A DNA stretch of 61,376 nucleotides from Clostridia bacterium (GTDB taxonomy: Bacteria; Bacillota; Clostridia; Oscillospirales; CAG-272): the NCBI GenBank assembly GCA_017403155.1, contig JAFQOP010000013.1:1-61376 (forward strand). The letters are read 5' to 3'. The notes under the pieces are model-generated. The model had not been told where the DNA came from, did not search any database, and was given only the letters and a program-made list of their open reading frames with translations. Of the stretch, positions 1 through 6,568 are shown piece by piece. A program made the position numbers and the translations under genes. The first letter of the stretch is position 1. The number at the start of each line of letters is the position of its first letter.

Positions 1-142
1 AGAGCTACGGAAATATAATCAAGCGAAGCCGAGTCGATAAGCTCGCTTATCAGAGAGGCGCGCGCAGATTGCTCCGCGAGTGCACCGCCAAGCGGTGCAG
101 GGTGCATAGCACCGCCGTCACAGACGGCAGACTCACAAGGAG
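1..142 (+). ncRNA. Putative 3' part of a group I intron (5' part outside the window)
   Basis: The segment ends in G142, immediately before CATAACCGGTCGGTCCT, which is the anticodon and 3' anticodon-arm sequence of the intact tRNA at 186-262. Near the left edge GGAAATATAATC (9-20) resembles the conserved S element of group I introns (consensus about AAGATATAGTC), keeping the final C of the guanosine-binding pair. Stable hairpins follow, such as GATAAG-CTCG-CTTATC. A terminal G and a 3' exon starting at CAT fit the anticodon-loop insertion known for group I introns in tRNA(CAU) genes. The P, Q and R elements would lie left of the window, so the call is tentative. Confidence 0.42.
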
Positions 143-159
143 CATAACCGGTCGGTCCT
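143..159 (+). pseudogene. Truncated tRNA(CAU) 3' exon
   Basis: Seventeen bases are identical to positions 220-236 of the intact tRNA, from the first anticodon base through the variable region. Similarity then stops: the T-arm and acceptor are missing and AT-rich sequence follows. It is either the remnant of an intron-split tRNA copy or a partial duplication. It cannot make a tRNA as it stands. Confidence 0.55.
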
Positions 160-185
160 TCCCTACCTAACTTACAATTTAATAC

Positions 186-262
186 GGACCATTAGCTCAG
201 TTGGTTAGAGCTACCGGCTCATAACCGGTCGGTCCTAGGTTCGAGTCCTAGATGGTCCACCA
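186..262 (+). tRNA. tRNA with CAU anticodon (elongator Met, or Ile2)
   Basis: A full cloverleaf is visible: acceptor GGACCAT paired with ATGGTCC (252-258) plus encoded ACCA, D-arm AGCTCAGTTGGTTAGAGCT, anticodon stem ACCGG/CCGGT (213-217/225-229), loop CTCATAA with anticodon CAT at 220-222, and a CTAGG-TTCGAGT-CCTAG T-arm. The G1-C72 pair rules out the initiator. Met and lysidine-modified Ile2 tRNAs share this anticodon and cannot be separated by eye. Parts of this gene recur at 143-159 and within the downstream repeats. Confidence 0.95.
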
Positions 263-306
263 ACAAAAGAGAGATAGCCCTTGCGGTTATCTCTCTTTTG
301 TTTTGG
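262..306 (+). terminator. Intrinsic terminator of the tRNA
   Basis: A perfect long stem, AACAAAAGAGAGATA paired with TATCTCTCTTTTGTT, encloses a GC-rich loop, with a T-rich tail on the 3' arm, directly after the tRNA CCA end. The loop and 3' arm recur at 456-485 and 635-664 without the 5' arm. The whole hairpin recurs at 2420-2461. Confidence 0.85.
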
Positions 307-366
307 CGGACTTTCCAGTCCGCGAGAACGTAGTTTTCGCAGGCGAAGCCAAGAAAATAGGTTCGC

Positions 367-419
367 ATTTCCCACTCGTAGATCGGCAAGCTTGCTTGCC
401 AGGCGCAGAGTGTGGAAAT
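367..419 (+). ncRNA. Covarying hairpin module, copy A
   Basis: The fold has an outer stem ATTTCC/GGAAAT, then CACTC (373-377) with GAGTG (408-412), conserved internal loops GTAGAT and AGGCGCA, and an inner hairpin GGCAAG-CTTG-CTTGCC. Compared with copy B 179 bases downstream, six base pairs change on both sides while the loops stay identical, as expected for a conserved structured RNA. The function is unknown. Confidence 0.65.
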
Positions 420-545
420 ATTGATGCTGCGCGTCAAAATCCTAGATGGTCGGCAGCCCTTGCGGTTATCTCTCTTTTGTTTTGGCGGACTTTCCAGTCC
501 GTGAGAACGTAGTTTTCGCAGGCGAAGCCAAGAAAATAGGTTCGC

Positions 546-598
546 ATTCCCCGACCGTAGATCTGAAAGCTCGCTTTCAAGGCGCAGGTCGTAGGAAT
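546..598 (+). ncRNA. Covarying hairpin module, copy B
   Basis: Same architecture as copy A: ATTCC/GGAAT, then CGACC (552-556) with GGTCG (587-591), the same loops GTAGAT and AGGCGCA, and inner hairpin TGAAAG-CTCG-CTTTCA. One pair of the outer stem (C against A) is lost; all other stem differences are compensatory. A similar CTCG-capped hairpin, GATAAG-CTCG-CTTATC, lies in the putative intron tail near the left edge. Confidence 0.65.
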
Positions 599-658
599 AT
601 TGACGCTCGCCGTCAAAATCCTAGATGGTCGGCAGCCCTTGCGGTTATCTCTCTTTTG

Positions 659-703
659 TTTTGGCAACTTCCAATCGAACAAGCACACGCCACGTTGCCA
701 AAA
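659..703 (+). repeat. Inverted repeat between repeat array and lipoprotein promoter
   Basis: TTTTGGCAAC (659-668) is the exact reverse complement of GTTGCCAAAA (694-703). The loop, containing CTTCCAATCGAA and ACACGCCAC, is conserved in the homologous block at 2457-2510, where the stem is imperfect. It marks the start of the duplicated upstream cassette shared by the lipoprotein genes at 927 and 2632. Confidence 0.6.
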
Positions 704-725
704 CATATAAAATCCTTTATAGTAC

Positions 726-754
726 TTGAAAAATCTGTTAAAGTATGATATACT
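726..754 (+). promoter_or_regulatory. Promoter of the first lipoprotein unit
   Basis: TTGAAA (726-731), a 17-base spacer and TATACT (749-754). The arrangement is homologous to 2526-2554 ahead of the BspA-like lipoprotein, including flanking sequence. Confidence 0.65.
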
Positions 755-761
755 TAATCGT

Positions 762-853
762 GCGACACAGTTGAATATTATTTTCGTCCGAAGTCTATGC
801 TTGGTAAAAACGTAGGCTTTGCTTGTCATATCTTCGGACGTGAACTGTGTCGC
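762..853 (+). promoter_or_regulatory. Structured 5' leader with nested long-range stems
   Basis: GCGACACAGTT (762-772) pairs exactly with AACTGTGTCGC (843-853). Inside it, CGTCCGAAG (785-793) pairs exactly with CTTCGGACG (832-840). The element lies just after the promoter and 73 bases before the GTG start at 927. It matches no riboswitch class I recognise and could be a stability or attenuation structure. Confidence 0.5.
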
Positions 854-926
854 AACAGAAGCGAAACTGCGTTTTTCGGTGCGTGGTTTCGACTGCGCAC
901 CTTTTTGACTTTAGGAGGATAAAAAA

Positions 927-1436
927 GTGAGGAAAATTGTTTCTGTCATTTTGCTTTTATTGATGATTATTTCCGTTTCTTCGTGTTCTGGTACAAATCC
1001 GTTAGATACAGTTACATTGAAATTAGAAGATACCCAAAGATGCAAGGATTGCTCGATTAAATTTTCTACATCGACAGATATGAGTGCCAGTTATTACATA
1101 ACCCCTGAAGGATTTGAATGGGATAAATTGGAAGAAAAAGGTTATAAAATGAAAATAACTGTCTCCTACGATGTTTATTATAAAAAAGACTGGGATTTAG
1201 GATTTGGATATGCAGGCTCTCCTAAATACGAAGTGTCTGTTGTTAATTCCGACGGTATGGGTAAGATTGACGACAATATGCCAACCGAAACCGCTTCTCA
1301 AACAAGAACTCTTTCTTTCTCTTCGAAGATTGTTGATTTGAAAGATACAAGACTTGTACTAACATTTTCAACAGATAATATTCAAAACGTTATCTACTTC
1401 AAAAATATAGAAGTTGACTATCTGTGCTATAAATAA
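927..1436 (+). CDS. Small AT-rich lipoprotein, unknown function
   Basis: A 169-residue predicted lipoprotein starting at GTG, chosen because AGGAGG lies 8 bases upstream (913-918). Residues 1-20 are a type II signal peptide with lipobox VSSC, so the mature protein should be anchored to the outer face of the membrane at Cys20. The rest is beta-rich with no recognised domain; a CKDC pair sits near residue 40. Codon use is strongly AT-rich compared with the bulk of the window. It precedes another lipoprotein by 38 bases on the same strand and they probably share a transcript. No function can be assigned. Confidence 0.8.
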   Translation: MRKIVSVILLLLMIISVSSCSGTNPLDTVTLKLEDTQRCKDCSIKFSTSTDMSASYYITPEGFEWDKLEEKGYKMKITVSYDVYYKKDWDLGFGYAGSPKYEVSVVNSDGMGKIDDNMPTETASQTRTLSFSSKIVDLKDTRLVLTFSTDNIQNVIYFKNIEVDYLCYK

Positions 1437-1474
1437 AGTAAGCCAACACAAAATACGTACACAAGGCGAGAAAT

Positions 1475-2386
1475 ATGAAAAGACTATTATCAATACTTGT
1501 TTTATTAACACTTGCGTTTTATTCGTTGTCATCTTGCGCAACATATGAATATCTCCCGAAGCAAACAGCAAATGAAATCCCCGAACAAAGCATAACCTAT
1601 ACCAATTTCACATTTGGAAATGTAATTCAAGACGGAAAACAAGCTGTGTTTTTCAATTTTGCATCCGATTATACTGTAACAAAAATGGAAATTGCGGGGA
1701 TTCTATTAGACAAAGACGGAAATGTTATACATTCTTTTGACGAATCAATAACATTTGGAACTTCATCTTATAATCCCGAATTCGCTATTAGAATAGACAA
1801 GGAGCTTATAAAAAAAGCAACGAATGTTTCCTTTACAAAGATGAAAGCTTATACGACTCAAGAGCTTAATACAAGCACTAACGAAAAATTAAAACATATA
1901 GCTACTCTCAACAGTGCCACCATTGAAAATTTTTACGCATCGGGCTCGACAATAACGGTGACGAATCAAAAAATCAGCGTTCAAATGGATGATAACAATC
2001 AAAACGGTTGTGGTTTTCGATGGAATTTATCAGATGTAAGCCTAAAATCCAATACCAAGTATATAGTTAAGTTCGAAAATATTAGTGCAAAAGATATACA
2101 TAACAAAAGCATTCAAATAGAAACCACATGGATAGATTCCACATATACTTGGCCAAGATATTATAACGTTAAAGGAAAGTGTTTTGACATAATTTCAAGC
2201 GGTGAAATATCGAATGATTACTACCAATTCTTGACTTCAAAAACATATGATGAGTATTCAATAGAGTTCTCTTTTAAGCACAATGTTGATAACGCCAAAA
2301 ATAAAAATCTTTATTTCAACATTTGGGGAGTTAAAGGACAACTTTCGATTGGGAAAGTATCAATATACGAAATGACAAACGAATGA
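1475..2386 (+). CDS. Lipoprotein with C-terminal jelly-roll-like domain
   Basis: 303 residues with a lipoprotein signal (lipobox LSSC, Cys21). Residues about 45-140 form a beta-rich domain. From about 155 to the end the alternating strands, with motifs such as SVQMDDNN, YIVKFENISA and a final GKVSIYE, resemble carbohydrate-binding jelly-roll modules of the CBM4/9 type. That is a pattern judgement, not a database match. AAGGCGAG lies just before the ATG. AT-rich like its upstream neighbour, it ends 27 bases before a duplicated tRNA-end and terminator sequence. A surface role in glycan binding is a guess. Confidence 0.75.
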   Translation: MKRLLSILVLLTLAFYSLSSCATYEYLPKQTANEIPEQSITYTNFTFGNVIQDGKQAVFFNFASDYTVTKMEIAGILLDKDGNVIHSFDESITFGTSSYNPEFAIRIDKELIKKATNVSFTKMKAYTTQELNTSTNEKLKHIATLNSATIENFYASGSTITVTNQKISVQMDDNNQNGCGFRWNLSDVSLKSNTKYIVKFENISAKDIHNKSIQIETTWIDSTYTWPRYYNVKGKCFDIISSGEISNDYYQFLTSKTYDEYSIEFSFKHNVDNAKNKNLYFNIWGVKGQLSIGKVSIYEMTNE

Positions 2387-2412
2387 GATGGTTCGACTTT
2401 CGTTGAAGATGC

Positions 2413-2461
2413 TCCACCAACAAAAGAGAGATACCCCTTGCGGTTATCTCTCTTTTGTTTT
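2413..2461 (+). terminator. Duplicated tRNA 3' end plus terminator
   Basis: TCCACCA (2413-2419) followed by the CAAAAGAGAGATA/TATCTCTCTTTTG hairpin repeats positions 256-304 with one substitution in the loop. No intact tRNA precedes it; GGTTCGAC at about 2390 may be a T-arm trace. It ends the transcript of the two lipoproteins above and begins the second cassette. Confidence 0.8.
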
Positions 2462-2525
2462 GGCAGCTTCCAATCGAAGAAGCGAACACGCCACGGTGCA
2501 AAATTCAATTAAATCCTTATAATAC

Positions 2526-2554
2526 TTGAAAATTTCAGTATACTGCTGTATAAT
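2526..2554 (+). promoter_or_regulatory. Promoter of BspA-like lipoprotein
   Basis: TTGAAA (2526-2531), a 17-base spacer, then a consensus TATAAT (2549-2554). It aligns with the promoter at 726-754, showing that terminator and promoter were copied together. Confidence 0.75.
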
Positions 2555-2631
2555 GATAGCAACACGGTGTAAAACGCGCTTCTATGCACGCAATATTGCT
2601 ATGCACCCTTTTGATTTTGGGAGGAACGAAA

Positions 2632-3816
2632 ATGAAAAAGATTTTATTATCTGTTTTGTCTGTTTTACTGTTATTTTTGCTTGCTTCCTGTGGCATTAAA
2701 TCCACTTGCAATCAATGTGGGGAGCAATGTGATGCAACGAAAAATTACTGTTCCAATTGCGGCGCAGCATTATCTGGCAGCGTTGACGAAAACGAAAAGG
2801 GATCGGAAGGATTACAATATCACCTAAAGAGCGACGGTACTTATTCTGTTGCTTGGGGAACCACGAATCTATTAGACAAAATTGTTATCCCTAAAACGTA
2901 TAACGGAAAGCCGGTCACAGAAATAGAAACCAGAGGCATTGTCTCCCCCTGGAAGGCCAAAGAGGTCGTTATTCCCAATACAATTACTACAATTAGCGAA
3001 AGAGCTTTTGCTTATTTTCAATATTTGACAGATTTTGTTGTTCCGGAGCAGATTGTAAGCATTGGAGCAGGGGCATTTCACGGGTGCGTTAACTTGAAAG
3101 CTATAACTCTTCCCAATACAATAAAAACAATAGAAGCAAGGACTTTTCAATTTTGTATTAGCTTAGAAGAGATTTTTTTGCCGGATTCTATTGAAGAAAT
3201 AAAATACGAGGCTTTTGTTAATTGCTATCAATTAGCCTCAATTACAATTCCCGATTCAGTTAAAGCTATAGATAATACTGCGTTTAACAGTTGCGGCAGG
3301 CTTGTTGAGATTATTAATTACTCTAATTTAAATTTTGACAATTATTTCAACAAAAGAATAGTTCATCAGGGCGAATCCTTAATTAAGAACGTGGATGGAT
3401 TTAAATTCATCACTATAGATAATACGAATTATCTTATTTCTTACGTTGGAGGTGATGAAAAAATTACTTTGCCAAAGTATTATAACAACTCTACTTATGA
3501 ATTGCTTCCATATTACTCGTTAGCGTATTTAACCAATTTCGGTTATCCTTCTTCGATTAACGTAACGGAAGTGGTGATTCCCGAAACCATAACCGTAATA
3601 TCTCCGGCTTTGTTTCATGAGACGAGAAATTTAATCAAAATCACTCTCCCAAAAACTATAACAAGCATCGGGGAGGATTTCGGAAGAGAAACCGGTATTT
3701 CCGATATATACTATCTTGGAACCAAAGAAGAATGGGAGAAGGTAACATTAGAAGAGGGCTGGAAATACGATATAGGAAACGCAATCATCCATTGCACCGA
3801 TGGAGACCTTTCGTGA
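2632..3816 (+). CDS. BspA-type leucine-rich-repeat lipoprotein with zinc ribbon
   Basis: 394 residues from the ATG preceded by GGGAGGAACGAA; an upstream in-frame ATG at 2584 lacks a ribosome site and would bury the signal peptide. A lipobox LASC ends the signal peptide near residue 20. It is followed by a short zinc ribbon (CNQCG at about 25, CSNCG at about 39) and then LRR_5/BspA-type repeats of about 23 residues, with the recurrent pattern IP-x-T/S-I/V-x-x-I-x-x-x-A-F-x-x-C. The family is typical of surface adhesins of gut Firmicutes and Bacteroidetes. A zinc ribbon next to a membrane anchor is uncommon. AT-rich like the rest of the island. Confidence 0.88.
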   Translation: MKKILLSVLSVLLLFLLASCGIKSTCNQCGEQCDATKNYCSNCGAALSGSVDENEKGSEGLQYHLKSDGTYSVAWGTTNLLDKIVIPKTYNGKPVTEIETRGIVSPWKAKEVVIPNTITTISERAFAYFQYLTDFVVPEQIVSIGAGAFHGCVNLKAITLPNTIKTIEARTFQFCISLEEIFLPDSIEEIKYEAFVNCYQLASITIPDSVKAIDNTAFNSCGRLVEIINYSNLNFDNYFNKRIVHQGESLIKNVDGFKFITIDNTNYLISYVGGDEKITLPKYYNNSTYELLPYYSLAYLTNFGYPSSINVTEVVIPETITVISPALFHETRNLIKITLPKTITSIGEDFGRETGISDIYYLGTKEEWEKVTLEEGWKYDIGNAIIHCTDGDLS

Positions 3817-3892
3817 TGAACAAAGCGAATAACTGCTAACCGATTCAATTATAGATACAAAAAACGAGCAAAATAAAGAAAAGGTAAATAAT

Positions 3893-4456
3893 ATGAAAAG
3901 AATAGTATCATTTATACTGTCCGTGTGTTTGCTCTTTGGAGTGCTCGCGGCACTCGCCTCCTGCGACGGTGCTGTGACCACCGTATCAGCCGAGGAATGG
4001 GAGAGCGCGCTCAAGCGCGACAATTTCACCGTCTCGGGCTATTTGACCGAAAACGGAGAGCAGGAGTCCCTCGCCTTCAAGGCGGCAGAAGACGTGTATT
4101 ACAGCGAAAATGACGGTCACTCCGCCTGGGTAATAAAGCAGGAGGAAGGCTGGTATATGTACCCCGACGGTGATGTAGACGGGCAGTGGCTTCCAAGCTT
4201 CGGTGCAACGGTGGGCTTTACGCTTATATCCTTCCGTCTGCCCGAATTTTCCGCTTTTACCTACGATGACAAGCTGAGCGCCTACGTTACGGCAAACGAG
4301 GATAATCCTGCTGCATATTACGAATACCGTGTTTATTTCTCCGATGGGGTTATCACCAAATTCGAGTCTCTCACCGCTGACGGTACAGTCACATATTCAT
4401 ATAGCTTTTCCTCCTACGGCACGACAAACCTCGCGCCGCCGAGCGAGCTAACCTGA
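3893..4456 (+). CDS. Lipoprotein, unknown function
   Basis: 187 residues with signal peptide and lipobox LASC (Cys24). The mature part is a single beta-rich domain with paired aromatic motifs (WYMYPDG, YYEYRVYFSDG) resembling small LolA/DUF-type lipid- or ligand-binding lipoproteins, but no family is recognised. Its codon use is GC-rich, unlike the three genes upstream, so the AT-rich island ends before it. It ends at a strong terminator shared with the convergent gene at 4523. Confidence 0.8.
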   Translation: MKRIVSFILSVCLLFGVLAALASCDGAVTTVSAEEWESALKRDNFTVSGYLTENGEQESLAFKAAEDVYYSENDGHSAWVIKQEEGWYMYPDGDVDGQWLPSFGATVGFTLISFRLPEFSAFTYDDKLSAYVTANEDNPAAYYEYRVYFSDGVITKFESLTADGTVTYSYSFSSYGTTNLAPPSELT

Positions 4457-4472
4457 CGAATGCTTTAATAAC

Positions 4473-4506
4473 AAAAAAAGCAAGCGACACTGTCGCTTGC
4501 TTTTTT
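4473..4506. terminator. Bidirectional terminator
   Basis: GCAAGCGAC-act-GTCGCTTGC (480-488/492-500 of the 4 kb block) is flanked by A7 on the left and T6 on the right. It can end transcription from both convergent lipoprotein genes. Confidence 0.9.
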
Positions 4507-4522
4507 ATTTGTCGGCTGCAGG

Positions 4523-5362
4523 TTATGCACCGAAGCTGTAATTGATGTAGGAAAGCATTCTTACCGCGTTGCCGTCCGCGTCGGTATAGCTGAGAGAGAT
4601 GCTCGCAAGAGCGGTGCCCTCGAGCTGGACCGAAACAACTGCATCGGAGGGAAGAGCCGCACCGAGGACTGCCGCGGTGTCAGCCTGCTTAACGTTGATT
4701 CCGAGGGTGTACTCGGATACGATGTAATCGGTAATAGCGGCATTGTCGATGTCGAGCTTGATGCCCGTAGCACCGAGATTCTTTGCAACACCGTGGGGGT
4801 CATCAGTGAAGTTGCCCTCAGCATCGGAAACGATGGTGCCCTGAACGATAGCCTTATCTTCAGCTACGTCAAGACCCGTGCTCTGCTCGTACATATATAC
4901 GATAGTAGCGGTGCCGTTGGTGTTCTTAATGTACATATACTGTGCGTTAAGGAGAACGCCCTCACCGAAGTCAACCTCGATGGTGGTTATGTAATTGTTA
5001 ACTGTTGCAGAGCTGTAAGCAGTAATAAATGCTGCGGCAGCCTCCGTGTAGGTGGGGATAACCGCCTCATCACAGCCCTCGCTGTCACACACGCCGTCCT
5101 TGTCTGCATCAACGTGATTGGTGCAGGGGGGAGGCGCTACAGTCTCGTCGCAGCCCTCGGTGTCGCACACACCGTCCTTGTCTGCATCAACGTGGTCAGT
5201 GCACTCGGGAGCTACCGCTGCACCGCAGCCCTCAGTATCGCAGATGCCGTCCTTATCAGCATCTACGTGGGCTGTGCACTCGGTGTCGCCGCAGGACGCA
5301 AGCGCGAAGGTGCATGTGAATGCGCATGCAAGCATAAGTATAAGTGAAAGTATCTTCTTCAT
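4523..5362 (-). CDS. Lipoprotein with three Cys/His/DxDxDG repeats
   Basis: 279 residues, lipobox LASC (Cys24). The mature N-terminus has three units of about 24 residues built on C-T-x-HVDADKDG-I/V-CD-T/S-EGC. The DADKDG loop matches a calcium-binding DxDxDG loop as in dockerin and thrombospondin type 3 repeats, while the spaced Cys/His residues could instead bind zinc or form disulfides. The C-terminal part (about 110-279) is a beta-rich domain shared in outline with the next two proteins upstream, ending LSYTDADG...INYSFGA. Last gene of a three-gene paralogous operon transcribed from the promoter at 7428-7456. Function unknown. Confidence 0.82.
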   Translation of the reverse strand: MKKILSLILMLACAFTCTFALASCGDTECTAHVDADKDGICDTEGCGAAVAPECTDHVDADKDGVCDTEGCDETVAPPPCTNHVDADKDGVCDSEGCDEAVIPTYTEAAAAFITAYSSATVNNYITTIEVDFGEGVLLNAQYMYIKNTNGTATIVYMYEQSTGLDVAEDKAIVQGTIVSDAEGNFTDDPHGVAKNLGATGIKLDIDNAAITDYIVSEYTLGINVKQADTAAVLGAALPSDAVVSVQLEGTALASISLSYTDADGNAVRMLSYINYSFGA

Positions 5363-5383
5363 AGCTTTATCTCCTATCCTGGA

Positions 5384-6544
5384 TTATGCAACGAGGTCTA
5401 TACGCTGAACGGAGTAGTCGTACTTAACCTCATAGGTTACAAGGCACTTGGGGAAGTTACCCGTTGCCTTGATGCCGTAGGAGATCGTGATGCCCGTTAC
5501 AACAGCGCCATCGTTGGTGATAGAAACGGTTACTGCACTGTCGGTGGTGATAGCAGTGCCGAGCACCTCCTCAACGTTTTCCTTAGCTACTCTGAAGGTG
5601 AGAACGTTGTTATAGGGTGCCTCTACGTAGGTAACGTTCTGAAGAAGCGACTCGTCGAGATTGATTGCAATAGAGCCCTTAGCGGGAGCAAAGTTAGGTC
5701 CGCTGACCCATGTGTTTCCGTCTGCCGCATTTCTGCGTCTGCCGTAGCCCTGGAGGAACTCGTCGGTAATCGTGTAGGTAGTGATAACAGGCTTCTTCTT
5801 GCCGTTGGCATCAACTATGTCGAGAACCTCACGGTGAATAACCTCAACGGTAGCAACAAGGTTGTTGAGCTTACCCGTCTTGAGTGTGGAATCAAAGCCA
5901 AGCGAGTAGGCAACGAACTCCTTGCCCTCCTCGTCATACTCATAGAAGTTCTGCGTGCCGTTTGCCTGCACCATAAGAGGCTCACTGTTCGCATAGCAGA
6001 GAACTGTGTCGGCAATGCCCTGAGCGGGAGTTCTGGGAACGTCAACGTTTGCGCCGCAGTAGTCGCACACGTCATCGTTTTCTTCGTCGTAGTGTGCTAC
6101 GCATACTGCCGCAGTGCATATATCGCATATGCCATTGGTGTCAGCATCGGCGTGTACCGTGCAAAGAACGCCGCCGCACTTATCACAGGTGCCGTCAGCG
6201 GGGTCAAGGTCTGCGTGAGGCATGCAGGCAAGAGCACCGCAAGTCTCGCACTTTCCGTCGTTGTTGGCATCGGTGTGGGTCGCGCAAAGAGAGGCTGTGC
6301 ACTTATCGCACTTGCCGTCGAGATTTGCGTCAACGTGAGGTGCGCACACCTCAGCGGTACACTCGTCGCACTTGCCGTCGGTGTTGGCATCCACGTGCAC
6401 CTTGCAAAGCTCGTCTCCGCAAACGTCGCAGATACCGTCAGCGGGAGCAACGTCAGCGTGTGCATCGCATCCGCAGCTTGAAAGCACTGCCAGAGACAGA
6501 ACCGTAAGCGTGAGGGAAAGAAGAAGGCATATAATCTTTTTCAT
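5384..6544 (-). CDS. Lipoprotein with seven Cys/His/Asp repeats
   Basis: 386 residues from the second ATG, 9 bases after AAAGGAG; the ATG two codons earlier leaves only 3 bases. Lipobox LSSC. Seven consecutive units of about 22-24 residues follow the scheme C-x2-H-x-D-x(6-7)-G-x-C-x2-C, for example CKVHVDANTDGKCDEC, then a C-terminal beta-rich domain of about 230 residues. Several units keep the DxDxDG-like loop; others are degenerate (VAPADG, EENDD). It sits between two paralogs with three and two repeats, which suggests expansion by unequal recombination. The ligand, calcium or zinc, is unproven. Confidence 0.82.
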   Translation of the reverse strand: MKKIICLLLSLTLTVLSLAVLSSCGCDAHADVAPADGICDVCGDELCKVHVDANTDGKCDECTAEVCAPHVDANLDGKCDKCTASLCATHTDANNDGKCETCGALACMPHADLDPADGTCDKCGGVLCTVHADADTNGICDICTAAVCVAHYDEENDDVCDYCGANVDVPRTPAQGIADTVLCYANSEPLMVQANGTQNFYEYDEEGKEFVAYSLGFDSTLKTGKLNNLVATVEVIHREVLDIVDANGKKKPVITTYTITDEFLQGYGRRRNAADGNTWVSGPNFAPAKGSIAINLDESLLQNVTYVEAPYNNVLTFRVAKENVEEVLGTAITTDSAVTVSITNDGAVVTGITISYGIKATGNFPKCLVTYEVKYDYSVQRIDLVA

Positions 6545-6568
6545 CGTCATTGTCTCCTTTCTGTCGGC

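Larger units (their letters stand above)
277..664 (+). repeat. 179-bp tandem repeat, about 2.2 copies, seeded from the tRNA 3' flank
   Basis: Units begin at 277, 456 and 635 (period exactly 179); the third is cut short near 664. Each full unit holds the terminator 3' arm, hairpins GCGGACT/AGTCCGC, a stem around AACGTAGTT and GGC-GAA-GCC, a variable module, and the tRNA-derived TCCTAGATGGTC at its end. The copies are nearly identical except in the variable module, where changes are mostly compensatory. No protein-coding signal is seen. It is not a CRISPR: the unit is long, with no short repeat and unique spacers. Confidence 0.9.

Noticed and set aside
277-664. CRISPR-like array
   Set aside because: The unit is 179 bases and nearly identical throughout, with no short constant repeat alternating with unique spacers and no cas genes nearby.
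219-829. Small proteins over the tRNA and repeats
   Set aside because: They translate tRNA T-arm and hairpin sequence in several frames and lack codon bias or start signals.
306-2409. Integrative element with att sites at the tRNA
   Set aside because: A duplicated tRNA 3' end flanks the AT-rich genes, but there is no integrase, excisionase or other mobility gene, so only a recombination-repeat interpretation is kept.
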